Of a stretch of 64,000 nt of DNA, positions 43,101-54,585 are shown in pieces. The first letter of the stretch is position 1. Each line of letters begins with the position of its first letter. Both the position numbers and the translations under genes were made by a program. This DNA is from Lentisphaera marina (GTDB lineage Bacteria > Verrucomicrobiota > Lentisphaeria > Lentisphaerales > Lentisphaeraceae). The notes under the pieces are model-generated. The model was not told where the DNA came from. It made no database searches and saw nothing but the letters and a program-made list of their open reading frames with translations. The DNA is taken from contig NZ_JAQZZL010000002.1 in assembly GCF_028745505.1 (NCBI RefSeq), positions 310,001 through 374,000 on the forward strand, written 5' to 3'.

Positions 43101-43339
43101 TCTACACCAGTCGCTCCATTTAGAATCTGTTCAAGAGGCAAAGTGACCAACTGCTCCACATCCTCTGGGATCATTGCATGAGCTTCTGTCATGATAACGA
43201 TAGTGGGTCGGTTGAGATCAGGTAGTACATCGACAGGCATTTCTTTGGCAAGAAAAAAACCAACCAGTGAAATGACTAAAGCTAAGCCGATGACTAAAAG
43301 CCTGTTTTTTAGGGAAAAGGAAATGATATTATTAAGCAT
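40196..43339 (-). CDS. Heavy-metal RND efflux pump (CusA/CzcA family)
   Basis: A 1047-residue inner-membrane RND protein of normal length with twelve membrane segments and two large periplasmic loops. It begins SLKNRLLVIGLALVIS, then VDVLPDLNRPTIVIMTEA. The proton-relay helix near residue 400 reads IGALVDDAIVDVEN, an HME-type variant with two adjacent Asp. Late segments include GRSLGEVV and IGGLISSTILEF. It takes metal ions from the periplasm or cytoplasm to the TolC-type channel encoded upstream. The sequence does not tell copper/silver from zinc/cobalt. Confidence 0.95.
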   Translation of the reverse strand: MLNNIISFSLKNRLLVIGLALVISLVGFFLAKEMPVDVLPDLNRPTIVIMTEAHAMIPEDVEQLVTLPLEQILNGATGVENVMSTSGLGLSVIKIQFAWGTDIYRNRQIVMEKLPLAKARLPEGIEPVMAPVSSIMGQIQIIGVNSKSGKFSPSDIRSLAEYQIKYDLLSIPGVSKVIIGGGSAKQLQAIIDADKLRSFGVSIQQIEAAIKKNNGNSSGAFINLGSKAPAITVRGLIQSKEDLEKVVVKADNLRPVLLKDVAKVQFGPSSIKIGEAGINGSPGILMVIMKQPGYDTVQLTKQVEERLQSLSSSLDSDLEINTELFKQSIFIERAIDNVMEAVRDGGFMVIIILFIFLMNWRITFITLTAIPLSMALTVIVFSIFDVSINTMTLGGIAVAIGALVDDAIVDVENVFKRLKENFQKEANLRENVLVVIFKASSEVRKPIVIGTLLVMVVYFPLFFLTGMEGKLFTPIGVSYIISVLASLFVSLTVTPVLCYFLLPNSLSKNPHKETFVVRNLKVFVAKIIVLSVKHAKAVLVVLVIALGISISLLLTRGTQFLPPFNEGVAQVNLVLPPDTGLETSNAYGLRLENLLTKIQGIKNVTRRTGRSEGDEHAEGVNTSEVILSFDPETERSPEEIIAEVREEVDAEFPGVAYSIDQPLAHLLSAMLSGVKAQVAVKIYGPDLNILRSLAKDAEQALSPINGVKDLIVEPQVLIPNISITPKRDRLALHSLSVEDLGKTVELALGGETISRFIQGQFTYPITLGLKEENRKSLDDIRNLYVHKANGALIRLSDLADVSQTLSSNNIKHENVGRRIIVQHNVAGRSLGEVVHDVDLALNPIRERMADLQGYSLKISGQFEAQRKATKRILLLSIVSLLCMVLILYMHFKSINLSLQVMISIPMAFIGAVAYIVLSQQTLSVATLVGLISLGGIAARNAILLLDHYIYLHRKEKVKFTPELIIKAGQERMVPVIMTALTSGIALIPLALAPGQPGKEILYPVATVIIGGLISSTILEFIVSPAAFWLFGKKAAESRKTPEQINLN

Positions 43340-43351
43340 AATGATTATCCC

Positions 43352-45073
43352 TTAGTGGTTATGCCCGGCATGTGGATCAACTGCTTGGGGAGTCCCGGCT
43401 ATCAAGGCCAACTGTAGAGCAAAAGCTCCATTAGTAACCATAGCTTCCTCAGGAAGAAGTTCCGAGCCTTCGCCAATGACAGCAACATCATTGTTTTGAT
43501 AAACGACAATGACTTTTCGGCGGATGAATTTTTCATTCTCTCTTACAAAGACAACTTTATCGGAGCTGTGGTCAATGATGGCTTTTGAGGGTAAAACAAT
43601 GACGTCTTCAAGTTTTTTGACTGGTACTTTCAAGGTGTACTTTAATCCCTTGCGTAAATTCCAGTTACGATACTTCGTGCCATTCACACTATGTTCACTC
43701 AAAATACTATTTTCACTAGGGAGCAATACGAGAGTTCGACCTTGTTCTTGACCTGTGATCTTAGATATTTTTAGATCTTTCAATTCGATAGAACTATTCT
43801 TAATTAATGGAGTGGCATCAATTAAGAATTGTTTTTGAATAGCATTGTTGATGAGTCCATATTCAGAGCCCGTGGGTTCTGCAGTCAGTAACATTTTACT
43901 GGGGTCAAGAAGTGTAAACAGCACATCGCCACGAGCGACTACTTGACCAGCTTTAATATTGATTTCCTTTAAATCCCATGAATTTTTATTTATAGGAGCC
44001 TTTATTTTTATAATGCTTTCCAGGGCACCTAAAGCATAAAGGTTTTCTACATCGGTCAAACTATGACCTTGTTGAAGCAGGCTAGCAATTTCTAGAAAAG
44101 ATTTCAATGCGCTTGTATTTTTTGTGAAAAAATCGACCAAGTTTTTGTCGACAATTTCTTCGGCAGAGAGTTCACCAATACTCGCAATAACCCAACGGTT
44201 TTTTTGTTGCTCTTTAGTCATGAGTGAAAAGATGTTCTCAGAGGACTTAGTCCAAATATTATTCTGTTTTAAAGCATTGAGCCAAAGCCTTGGACTTTGG
44301 ACTAGTTCTTTACCCTGTTCAATTTTTTGAATTTCAGAGGCACTTAATCCGTGAAGTTTGAGCTTGGCTCTATTGTTCTCGAGTTCTTGTGTTGATTTAG
44401 AGATTTCGTAGCGAAGTTCAATGAGGTCTTTTTGTGGTACAATGGAAAGTCCCTCGCTTTCGGTTTTAAAGTCCTTTAATCTGTTAAGTTCACTATTAAG
44501 AACTTTCAAATTACGGACAGAAGAACGCAAGGCGGCGATTGAAGTATGGTATTCCTCTGATGCGGGGCGCAGTATATCTTGAACTAAGTTAAGTTGAGGG
44601 CGCTTAATGGGGTCGCGAATGATTTCGAGTAAAACGGAGTTAGATTCAATAACTTGGCCTGGTTCAAGAGTAAAGCTTTTTATGCGACCTGCGAGTGGAG
44701 CGTAAATAGGTCGAGTATTAAGCGGGTGATCACTCACGAAAGCTGGGATAGGACTGAAAATTGTATAAGTACTGGAATCAATCTCCTCAATTGTAACTTT
44801 CATATTTTTCAGGGCTTGTTCAGAGATTTCTTGGCTCTCTTCAGTGGCGCCATGGTCATCGTCACATGTAACATCCTTATGACTGCCGTGATCGTCATGT
44901 CCGCCGTGTTCGTCATGATCATCATTACATGTAGCATCGTCATGTCCGCCGTGATCGTCATGATTGTGACCGTCGTGGTTTTTATGAGCTTGGTGGTTCT
45001 TGGGTAGAGTGGTTTTGTTATCGCAGGAAAAAAAGATGCCTGCAAAGATAAAAATGATTATGATCTGTTTCAT
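43352..45073 (-). CDS. Periplasmic adaptor of the metal efflux pump, His/Asp-rich N-terminus
   Basis: A 573-residue lipoprotein-like adaptor (CusB/CzcB family) with a leader FIFAGIFFSC (lipid Cys17). Residues 20-80 are very rich in His and Asp with TCNDDHDE and TCDDDHG, a likely metal-catching arm. The body has the barrel-sandwich hybrid (PIYAPLAGRIKSFTLEPGQVI), a helical hairpin and a beta-barrel (LKYTLKVPVKKLEDVIVLPSKA). The C-terminus has another His cluster (DPHAGHNH). It links pump and channel across the periplasm. The gene overlaps the TolC-family gene by 4 bases. Confidence 0.92.
   Translation of the reverse strand: MKQIIIIFIFAGIFFSCDNKTTLPKNHQAHKNHDGHNHDDHGGHDDATCNDDHDEHGGHDDHGSHKDVTCDDDHGATEESQEISEQALKNMKVTIEEIDSSTYTIFSPIPAFVSDHPLNTRPIYAPLAGRIKSFTLEPGQVIESNSVLLEIIRDPIKRPQLNLVQDILRPASEEYHTSIAALRSSVRNLKVLNSELNRLKDFKTESEGLSIVPQKDLIELRYEISKSTQELENNRAKLKLHGLSASEIQKIEQGKELVQSPRLWLNALKQNNIWTKSSENIFSLMTKEQQKNRWVIASIGELSAEEIVDKNLVDFFTKNTSALKSFLEIASLLQQGHSLTDVENLYALGALESIIKIKAPINKNSWDLKEINIKAGQVVARGDVLFTLLDPSKMLLTAEPTGSEYGLINNAIQKQFLIDATPLIKNSSIELKDLKISKITGQEQGRTLVLLPSENSILSEHSVNGTKYRNWNLRKGLKYTLKVPVKKLEDVIVLPSKAIIDHSSDKVVFVRENEKFIRRKVIVVYQNNDVAVIGEGSELLPEEAMVTNGAFALQLALIAGTPQAVDPHAGHNH
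44893..44964. repeat. Two 27-bp repeats, 45-bp period, in the His-rich adaptor region
   Basis: Copies at 44893-44919 and 44938-44964 differ at one base. They encode the HDEHGGHDD/HDDHGGHDD units of the metal-binding arm, so the arm grew by internal duplication. Confidence 0.8.
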
Positions 45074-46431
45074 TTTTGAAGTTCCATTTTCTTGATTTTG
45101 AGTGTGTCGATATTAGCGTTTGTCGTTTCTTTAAGGGGGATGCCACAGAGTTTTTCCACTTGGATAGTTTTTACCCACGTATTGATCTCTAACTGGACTT
45201 CTTGCAGGAGTAGTTCTTGGTGGTCCTTAATCATGTCCATGTAACGCAAGGCATCTATAGTTCCCAATTCTAAGGCGCGTTTGGCATCTTCTAAGTTGGA
45301 TTTTGAGAGAGGCATGAGGACCTCACGCATGATTTTTAACTTTCGTTGATTTAAGAGTTGTTGTGTATAAGTTTTTTTGAGCTCAGTTATTTTTGCGTTC
45401 AAGACTTCTTTATAATTTAATAGTTGCTGTTCACGTTCACTCTGAGCAATTACAATGCTTTGCTGATTGCGATCAAAAATAGGGAGCTCTATGGAGAAAG
45501 GTACAGAGTAAGTGCGTTTGCGCTCTCCAACTTCTTGCTCAGCATCAAAGCCTACGCTTAGGTCGGGATATTGTTTAGCTAATTCAAGACGTAGTGTTGC
45601 GTCGGCAAGGTGAAAATCCATTTCAGCACGAGCTAAATCGGGATTATTGAGGATGAACTTTTCTTTGAGGGAGTCAAATTTAACTTTCTCTTCGGGGAGC
45701 TGAATTGTTTCGAGTTGGACTTGCTCTAAGAGCTTTTCATCAATCACGAGTAATGAAGATAAGTCGGCTAAAGATTGTTTTGACTGACTCATTTGGTCAA
45801 ACTTATCGAGCTTTAGTTCACCTTGTTGAAGTTTGACTTCAGTAAGGCTCAGCTTGCTAGTTGAACCTAATTCAAAGAGTTTTTTTGTTGCCTTTTGAGT
45901 AGTTGTTAATGTCGCTTCAATATCCTTGTGAAGTTGAATAGATTTTTGTGATAAAGCAAAGGAGATATATGATTCTCGTAAACTGAAATAGAGTTCGCGG
46001 TGACTCAAAACTTGTTCGTTAAAAGCAGCGAGGGCACTGAGTTCATTGAGTTCATCATTACGACGTAAACGTGGACCTAAAGGAATATTAAAGGCTATTC
46101 CCACAAAACCTTGTGTAGAGCTAGAAGTAGTCTCTTCTAGACGTGAACCTTTTGCGGGTCCCGCAGTAATTGTGGGATTGGCCCAAGGTGTTTTTATGTT
46201 GGCGACTTCTTGAAGTCCTTGGTATTTTTGACGGATTTGCTGAAGGCGCAAATTATTTTGATTCATGGCTTTTGCGGCTTCAGCAAAAGTGAACGTTTCT
46301 TGCTCAATCTTACGGGAACGCTGAGCTTCTATTTCATTTAAAATTTCTTGGGGTTCTAGTTCTATGGGCTTGTAACTTTGACATGAAACGAAAGTTATTA
46401 GCACCACTGAGAAGAATAGGTTTTTTTTCAT
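45070..46431 (-). CDS. TolC-family outer-membrane channel of the metal efflux pump
   Basis: A 453-residue protein with a lipobox-like leader FVSC (Cys17). The helical body has two repeated TolC/OEP units, with YFSLRESYISFALSQKSIQLH in the first and AQSEREQQLLNYKEVLNAK in the second. It forms the outer-membrane duct for the RND pump and adaptor encoded downstream (CusC/CzcC role). It is the first of the three pump genes, about 100 bases after a small Cys-rich gene. Confidence 0.92.
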   Translation of the reverse strand: MKKNLFFSVVLITFVSCQSYKPIELEPQEILNEIEAQRSRKIEQETFTFAEAAKAMNQNNLRLQQIRQKYQGLQEVANIKTPWANPTITAGPAKGSRLEETTSSSTQGFVGIAFNIPLGPRLRRNDELNELSALAAFNEQVLSHRELYFSLRESYISFALSQKSIQLHKDIEATLTTTQKATKKLFELGSTSKLSLTEVKLQQGELKLDKFDQMSQSKQSLADLSSLLVIDEKLLEQVQLETIQLPEEKVKFDSLKEKFILNNPDLARAEMDFHLADATLRLELAKQYPDLSVGFDAEQEVGERKRTYSVPFSIELPIFDRNQQSIVIAQSEREQQLLNYKEVLNAKITELKKTYTQQLLNQRKLKIMREVLMPLSKSNLEDAKRALELGTIDALRYMDMIKDHQELLLQEVQLEINTWVKTIQVEKLCGIPLKETTNANIDTLKIKKMELQK

Positions 46432-46533
46432 AATTAATACCGATTAATCTTGCATATTGATGGATTAACTCACCAAAGTTTAAGGTGAATACAATGATGT
46501 TTAAGCTAAAAAAGCTTAATAGATTAAAGGGGA

Positions 46534-46968
46534 TTAAATAAGTAGCTGAGTAATAGCTATAGTCCGCAATTGCGGAGGAGGGAGACTAGGTTTTGATAGA
46601 GGCCAAAACGCTTTTTTTGTGATAAGAGGATAGGTGTGAGTGTCTAAATTGAAGTCAAAGAGACTGAGTGTTTTATAAGAAGAGAAGTCGAGGGAGTGAC
46701 TACGTAGGTCAGATTCAAAAGACTCAATTTCTGAGTCTGAACAATCATCAGATTTAATTTCTACAAAGGAACATGCGCTATCTTCGCAGGTATTGTGCTC
46801 TATGTGTTCACTGCTTTCCTCTTCACAATCACAGGAACCATTAAAGCCAAGTTCGAGCTTGATCTTACCTGAATCAGAGACACAAATTATCGCATTTGCG
46901 GGCATCGCACCGACAAAGCTAATCATCAAGCTACAGAGTAGTAATATGAATTTGTGTGTTAGGTTCAT
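46534..46968 (-). CDS. Cys/acidic-rich secreted protein upstream of the efflux genes
   Basis: A 144-residue protein with a signal peptide ending AMPANA near residue 26. The mature part has GSCDCEEESSEHIEHNTCED, DSACSFVE and SDDCSDSE, a Cys/His/acidic cluster that could bind metal ions. The C-terminal half has no recognisable domain. It is probably periplasmic and is cotranscribed with, or just ahead of, the TolC-family gene (102-base gap). I do not recognise a family, and a regulatory or metal-binding role is inference. Confidence 0.6.
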   Translation of the reverse strand: MNLTHKFILLLCSLMISFVGAMPANAIICVSDSGKIKLELGFNGSCDCEEESSEHIEHNTCEDSACSFVEIKSDDCSDSEIESFESDLRSHSLDFSSYKTLSLFDFNLDTHTYPLITKKAFWPLSKPSLPPPQLRTIAITQLLI

Positions 46969-47055
46969 GTAGATTTCACTTCTAAGTTTGAACTAATAAT
47001 AATTCGATTAGCCTCTCGAATCAAATCTTTTGCATGGATTTTTAAGGCTTGCTAG

Positions 47056-47083
47056 ATCAGCTTTCGCTTATGCGAAAGCTGAT
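47056..47083 (-). terminator. Perfect 12-bp hairpin after hom
   Basis: ATCAGCTTTCGC pairs with GCGAAAGCTGAT around a 4-base TTAT loop. It lies 12 bases past the hom stop. There is no T run on either side, so termination would need help, and the hairpin may instead protect the mRNA end. Confidence 0.5.
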
Positions 47084-47094
47084 TCTAAGAATTT

Positions 47095-48390
47095 CTAAGC
47101 TTTAATTGGATAGAGTACAACTTGTTCGTGGACATATTCAGATGCTTGGATTTCCGCTACAGCTTGATTCATGGCTTCTACAGAGACTTCATGAGTTTGA
47201 ATGACAACGGGTTTTACTCCATCAGCGCTAGCTTCTGATTTTTGATTTACTGAATCCATGGAAATGCCATAGTTCCCCAAAATGAGGGCAACTTTACCGA
47301 AAACAGCAGGGCAATCTTCAAGCATTAATCTAAGATAAAAGGGTGAGCTTTGTTCTTCTTGTGAGATGAAAGCAGCTTTGTCACGGAAAATCATTTTTTG
47401 CTGCTGGCCAAGAGTGTCATTGCAGAATTGGCTAGCGGCTTCAATTAGATCGGCAAAGACTGAACTTGCAGTTGGTTTTTGACCAGCACCTTGACCGTAA
47501 AGCATTCCAGGACCGAGTAAATCTCCTTCGAGCTCGACTGCATTAAATGCACCTTTTACATTGCCAAGCATACTATCTTCGCGAACAAGTGTACATTCCG
47601 TTGAAAGAGCAACAGCACCTTTTTCGTTGAGAGTATAGGAGCCAAGAAGTTTAATGCTATAGCCAGATTCTTTGGCATATTGGATGTCGCTTAGACTGAT
47701 TCCGCGAATACCTTTAATATCAATAGCATCAGTACCAAACCAAGTGCCATAAGCTAAACTTGCGAGGATCGCAGTCTTTTGAGCAGTGTCGTCGCCATCA
47801 ATATCGAGTGAGGGATCGGCTTCAGCATAACCAAGGTCAGTGGCACCTTGAAGGGCGTCATCAAAAGATTGGTCATTTTCCTGCATTTGAGTGAGGATGT
47901 AGTTACATGTACCATTGAGGATACCAGAGATAGAGGTGACGTGATTACCTGCAAGGCTTTCTTTAAGGGCTTTGATAATGGGGATGCCACCTGCCACTGC
48001 TGCTTCAAAAAAGATGGCGGTGTTATTTTGTTCAGCTAATTGAAAGAGTTCTTCGCCATGTGCTGCTATCAGAGCTTTATTGGCTGAAACGACTGCTTTA
48101 CCATTCTCGAGGGCTTTTTTAACGAGATCATAAGCTAAAGTGGTTCCACCAATTAACTCGAGGACAATATCAACATCGGGATTATTGACGACTGAGAAAG
48201 TATCAGTTGTTAGGATTGAGCTATCGACTTCGCAGGCGCGTGTCGCATTGAGGTAACGAACTGCAATTCCAGCAATGCTGAGTGAGTAATTATTTCTTTT
48301 CGCGAGAAGATCTTTTGTGTCGGCAATGGCGTTAACAAGTCCACTTGCCACTGTGCCTAAGCCCAGGAGGCCAATTTTGATTTCTTTCAT
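47095..48390 (-). CDS. hom: Homoserine dehydrogenase
   Basis: A 431-residue protein of normal length. The N-terminal NAD(P)-binding fold begins IGLLGLGTVASGLVNAI. The catalytic domain has SANKALIAAHG, FEAAVAGGIPIIKAL, and GTCNYILTQM with AEADPSLDIDGDDTAQK, where the substrate-binding acidic residues lie. A C-terminal ACT domain (YLRLMLEDCPAVFGKVALIL) gives feedback control by threonine. It makes homoserine from aspartate semialdehyde. It directly follows thrC without a gap, so the two are coupled. Confidence 0.95.
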   Translation of the reverse strand: MKEIKIGLLGLGTVASGLVNAIADTKDLLAKRNNYSLSIAGIAVRYLNATRACEVDSSILTTDTFSVVNNPDVDIVLELIGGTTLAYDLVKKALENGKAVVSANKALIAAHGEELFQLAEQNNTAIFFEAAVAGGIPIIKALKESLAGNHVTSISGILNGTCNYILTQMQENDQSFDDALQGATDLGYAEADPSLDIDGDDTAQKTAILASLAYGTWFGTDAIDIKGIRGISLSDIQYAKESGYSIKLLGSYTLNEKGAVALSTECTLVREDSMLGNVKGAFNAVELEGDLLGPGMLYGQGAGQKPTASSVFADLIEAASQFCNDTLGQQQKMIFRDKAAFISQEEQSSPFYLRLMLEDCPAVFGKVALILGNYGISMDSVNQKSEASADGVKPVVIQTHEVSVEAMNQAVAEIQASEYVHEQVVLYPIKA

Positions 48391-49761
48391 CTATGCTTCC
48401 TCGAGGGTTTTTACGATGATTGATTTAATTGTTTCGGTGTGTGCATCAGCTACTTGATATTTCATGTCATCCTCGCTGAGTGCATCTAAAATGGGGTGAT
48501 TGCCAAGAGCTTCACCACAGGCAAGCTTTATTGATTCAGGGAATTTTCCTGAGTGAGCAGTTGCGAGACAAACAATTTGTTCATCTGGTGCCAGTAAGTC
48601 TGCTACATAAACGCCTGTCGCCGTGTGCGGGTCTAAGACATAATCATTTTCGTGGCTATACTTTTTGATGGTCGCTAGAGTTGAGTCTGTGTCACAGCGT
48701 TTGGCTTCAATGAGGTCACAGCTGATGTCGTAGTGTAGCTCACCATTCGCTTTGAACTCTTCCATGAGTTCTCTAAGTTTATTAGCATCTTGACCACAAC
48801 TATAGAAAAGGTAACGTTCAAAGTTACTGGCAAGCTGTATGTCCATTGAGGGACTTACGCTGTGGTGTACAGTTCCTTTCTTGTAAATGCCTGTATCAAA
48901 TGCACGGCAAAGAACATCATTTTCATTTGTAGCTAAATAAAGCTTTTTGATTGGGAGTCCCATTTTTGCAGCTAGGTAACCAGCAAAAATGTCGCCAAAA
49001 TTACCTGTAGGAATAGAGAAGCTTAATTTGTCTTGATTACTTTCAGTCGCACGGAAATAAGCATAGAAGTAATAAACAGTTTGGGCGAGCAAGCGACCCC
49101 AGTTTACTGAGTTCACAGCACCTAGGTCATGTTGCTTTTTAAAGTCGAGTTGATTGAAGATATCCTTCATCATTCCCTGGCAATCGTCAAAACTACCTTC
49201 AACGGCAATGTTGTGGATGTTTTTCTGATTGACTGTGCACATTTGCATAGCTTGGATTTTACTAGTGCGATTGTGCGGGTGCATCACAAAGACGTGAACG
49301 CGTTCAGAGTCTTTGAGCCCGTAAATGGCCGCACTACCCGTATCGCCAGAAGTTGCGGCGAGGACATTAAGTTTTAAGTCACGCTTTTCTAAAATATAAT
49401 CAAAGAGGCGGCCTAAAAACTGCAGAGCAATATCCTTGAAAGCAAGTGTTGGCCCGTGAAAGAGCTCTAATATCAAGTTTTTGCCTGCAGGTGCGAGAGG
49501 ACTCACATCTTCATGACGAAATGAACTATAAGCTTTTTCGATAATTTCTTTAAGGTCATTTTCTGGGATGTCGTTAGCGAAAACTGACATAATTTCGAAC
49601 GCGAGTTCGGTATAGCTGAGGTCTCTCCAGTTATCGAGTTTATCTGAGAAATCGGGAAGCTCAGTGGGTAAGAATAAACCACCGTCAGGAGCTTGGCCGG
49701 TGAGGATGGCATCCATGAATGGGAGCTCATCAGTTTGACCACGTGTACTTCTGTACTTCAT
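48391..49761 (-). CDS. thrC: Threonine synthase
   Basis: A 456-residue pyridoxal-phosphate enzyme of the long bacterial type. The ATG at 49761 has AGGA about eight bases ahead; an extra 14 codons upstream are possible but lack such a site. It begins MKYRSTRG. The PLP Lys lies in GPTLAFKDIALQFLG, and AATSGDTGSAAIYGL binds the cofactor phosphate. NSVNWGRLLAQTVYYF follows. It converts phosphohomoserine to threonine. Homoserine kinase is not in the window. The hom gene begins right after the stop. Confidence 0.95.
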   Translation of the reverse strand: MKYRSTRGQTDELPFMDAILTGQAPDGGLFLPTELPDFSDKLDNWRDLSYTELAFEIMSVFANDIPENDLKEIIEKAYSSFRHEDVSPLAPAGKNLILELFHGPTLAFKDIALQFLGRLFDYILEKRDLKLNVLAATSGDTGSAAIYGLKDSERVHVFVMHPHNRTSKIQAMQMCTVNQKNIHNIAVEGSFDDCQGMMKDIFNQLDFKKQHDLGAVNSVNWGRLLAQTVYYFYAYFRATESNQDKLSFSIPTGNFGDIFAGYLAAKMGLPIKKLYLATNENDVLCRAFDTGIYKKGTVHHSVSPSMDIQLASNFERYLFYSCGQDANKLRELMEEFKANGELHYDISCDLIEAKRCDTDSTLATIKKYSHENDYVLDPHTATGVYVADLLAPDEQIVCLATAHSGKFPESIKLACGEALGNHPILDALSEDDMKYQVADAHTETIKSIIVKTLEEA

Positions 49762-50180
49762 CAAAAAATCCTTCTTTGTTCTCGAGCTCAAAAATCGGCT
49801 CAAGCTTTTGTAAGTTGTGGGGCCTTAGCTAGCTATCTAATTTGGGCCTAAAAATTAATCTACCTATTCTAAAGAACTATTGTTTTTTTTCCAGTTCAAG
49901 TAGGAAACATTCAAACAACTTGCTTAGTTCTGTACATAAGAAAAGAAGATATGCTCAAAAGTCGAAATCATTAAGTGAGAAGTCTTGTGACTTAAGGTCT
50001 AGTTCTTGGTCCAAGTTCGATCTAGTTATTTCAGTTCAATTTTAACTATTTCAGTAAATGATTTTAAAAAATTAGCAAAAAACGTATCAGCTGTGAATTC
50101 TTTTGGTTATATATTACTAAGGATCATGGTTTTGTGGGGATGTTTTACATTAGATATATACCAAGATACGGAGAAAATTT
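49762..50180. other. AT-rich spacer of 419 bases between divergent genes
   Basis: It must hold the thrC promoter (minus) and the pseudokinase promoter (plus). TTATTTCAG/ACTATTTCAG occurs twice near 50023-50056. No hairpin attenuator or leader peptide with repeated Thr codons was seen, and an open frame at 50006-50236 has no support. Confidence 0.5.
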
Positions 50181-51242
50181 TTGGTGATGACCCAACAAAA
50201 ATCAATAGTGTTAGAGAGCCTGAAAAGTGCTTTTGAAGCAAATTTAAATCTGCCAAATTGTGAGCCGACTAATACGAGTGAAACCAGTCGTTTGGATGGT
50301 GAACTTATTGATCAAGATACTCTTTTGACAGAGTTGGATTCATTAGAAGAAGAGGCTGTAGAACACCATGCCAATATGCTTTGTCCCTCCTGTAAAGAAA
50401 CGAGTATATTTAGCTTTCGCTCGATGTTTGAGAAGGTGACTTGTAGCGAATGTCGATCGAGTTTTCGTGTTCCTGTTGGGACTGAAGAATTTATTTACGA
50501 TAAACACGTTTTGAAGCTTCCTAAGCTTAATATTTTTCGAGCATACAATAAAGAAAATGATTTCTATGGTGAAACCCTTGTCTACGAAAAGTCAGGGTCT
50601 CAAGTGTATGATCTTGATGAAATTGTGAATCTTGTTCGAGCCTATTCGCAAATGAACTTAGTGGGCTATGTAAAACCTAAGTATTTTCAGGTGGATGACA
50701 TGGCTTATTATTTATCGAGACCTCAAGCACCTTATCAGATGCAACTCTATTTAGATAATAATGAAGAGACTTCAAAAAATGAGCTCGCAACTATTCTGGA
50801 TCAAACAACAGTTATGTTGATCGCCTTAAGCAAAAGAAATGTTTTTGGAGATGTTTTGCCTTCGGACGTTTGTTTAAATAGTGAGGGTAATGTTGAGATC
50901 TGCGATTATGGCTTGAGAGAGGCGCTTTGTTCGCAATTGGGAACTCCATTACCTTGTCCATATTTGGCACCTGAAATTATTGGAGGAGGCGAGCGCAATG
51001 AAGCTTCTGTAGTGTATTCATTAGGTATTCTTGCGGCTAAGCTTTTTAGTGGTCAAGAGGTATTCCAAGAACTTGATCCATCAGAAGTGAATGCCGAACG
51101 AGAAGCTTATATCGAAAATTTTAAAGATACTAAATTGCCGAGTTTTATTAAACTCTTGTTGAATGTAAACCCTAATAAACGCCCCCCGCTTATGCAGGTT
51201 CGCGACTTTTTCTTACGCCTTTCTCGACAAAGAAGTAAATAG
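50181..51242 (+). CDS. Zinc-ribbon protein with degenerate protein-kinase fold (pseudokinase)
   Basis: A 353-residue protein. The start is unsure: TTG at 50181 fits GGAG best, with GTG and ATG just after. Four Cys (68, 71, 88, 91; CPSC and CSEC) form a zinc ribbon. The C-terminal half follows a Ser/Thr kinase C-lobe: VFGDVLPSDVCLNSEGNVEI in place of HRDLKPxN, DYG for DFG at 242-244, YLAPE for the APE motif, and YSLGILAAKLFSG. The His, the catalytic-loop Lys and Asn and the N-lobe Lys are gone, while Asp224 and the DYG Asp remain. It is probably inactive or atypical and cytoplasmic. Its partners are unknown. Confidence 0.72.
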   Translation: MVMTQQKSIVLESLKSAFEANLNLPNCEPTNTSETSRLDGELIDQDTLLTELDSLEEEAVEHHANMLCPSCKETSIFSFRSMFEKVTCSECRSSFRVPVGTEEFIYDKHVLKLPKLNIFRAYNKENDFYGETLVYEKSGSQVYDLDEIVNLVRAYSQMNLVGYVKPKYFQVDDMAYYLSRPQAPYQMQLYLDNNEETSKNELATILDQTTVMLIALSKRNVFGDVLPSDVCLNSEGNVEICDYGLREALCSQLGTPLPCPYLAPEIIGGGERNEASVVYSLGILAAKLFSGQEVFQELDPSEVNAEREAYIENFKDTKLPSFIKLLLNVNPNKRPPLMQVRDFFLRLSRQRSK

Positions 51243-51315
51243 AGGGGAGATCACTTTAATAGGATCTACTAGTATGAAGAATCCTAAAGATGCTCAACTT
51301 ATCTCTCTAGGATAT

Positions 51316-51351
51316 AAAAAAGCCCCATGAATAAAATTCACGGGGCTTTTT
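51316..51351 (+). terminator. Bidirectional terminator between the pseudokinase and icd
   Basis: AAAAAGCCCC-a-TGAAT pairs with ATTCA-c-GGGGCTTTTT around a 3-base loop. Both genes point towards it, and it lies 18 bases past the icd stop. Confidence 0.9.
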
Positions 51352-51369
51352 ATTGAAGCGAATTAAGCT

Positions 51370-54329
<2,960 letters not shown>

Positions 54330-54585
54330 GGTCTAGTTCCTTAATTAAATTGTATTTCTAAAGTCGCACCCAACACTAAATGTCAATCGCTCTTTGTCAA
54401 TAACTTATGTATGACACATAAGGGGAATCAAGGGAGTTTTTTGTTGTAAAACGGAATTATTGCATGCAAAGTATTTTTTACATACAATAAGCCCAGCTAG
54501 GGAGGTTAGCTAACGGCACGATAATTGAATATTAATTTGATCGAAAAACCTTTGCCGACATAAGCCTAAAGTTAACAGGAAAAAA

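Noticed and set aside
49762..49860. Threonine-type attenuator or riboswitch before thrC
   Set aside because: No run of Thr or Ile codons in a leader frame and no terminator/antiterminator pair. The TAGCTAGCTA palindrome is too short to count.
50006..50236. A 76-codon frame upstream of and overlapping the pseudokinase gene
   Set aside because: No ribosome site and it overlaps a better-supported gene in another frame. No leader-peptide pattern either.
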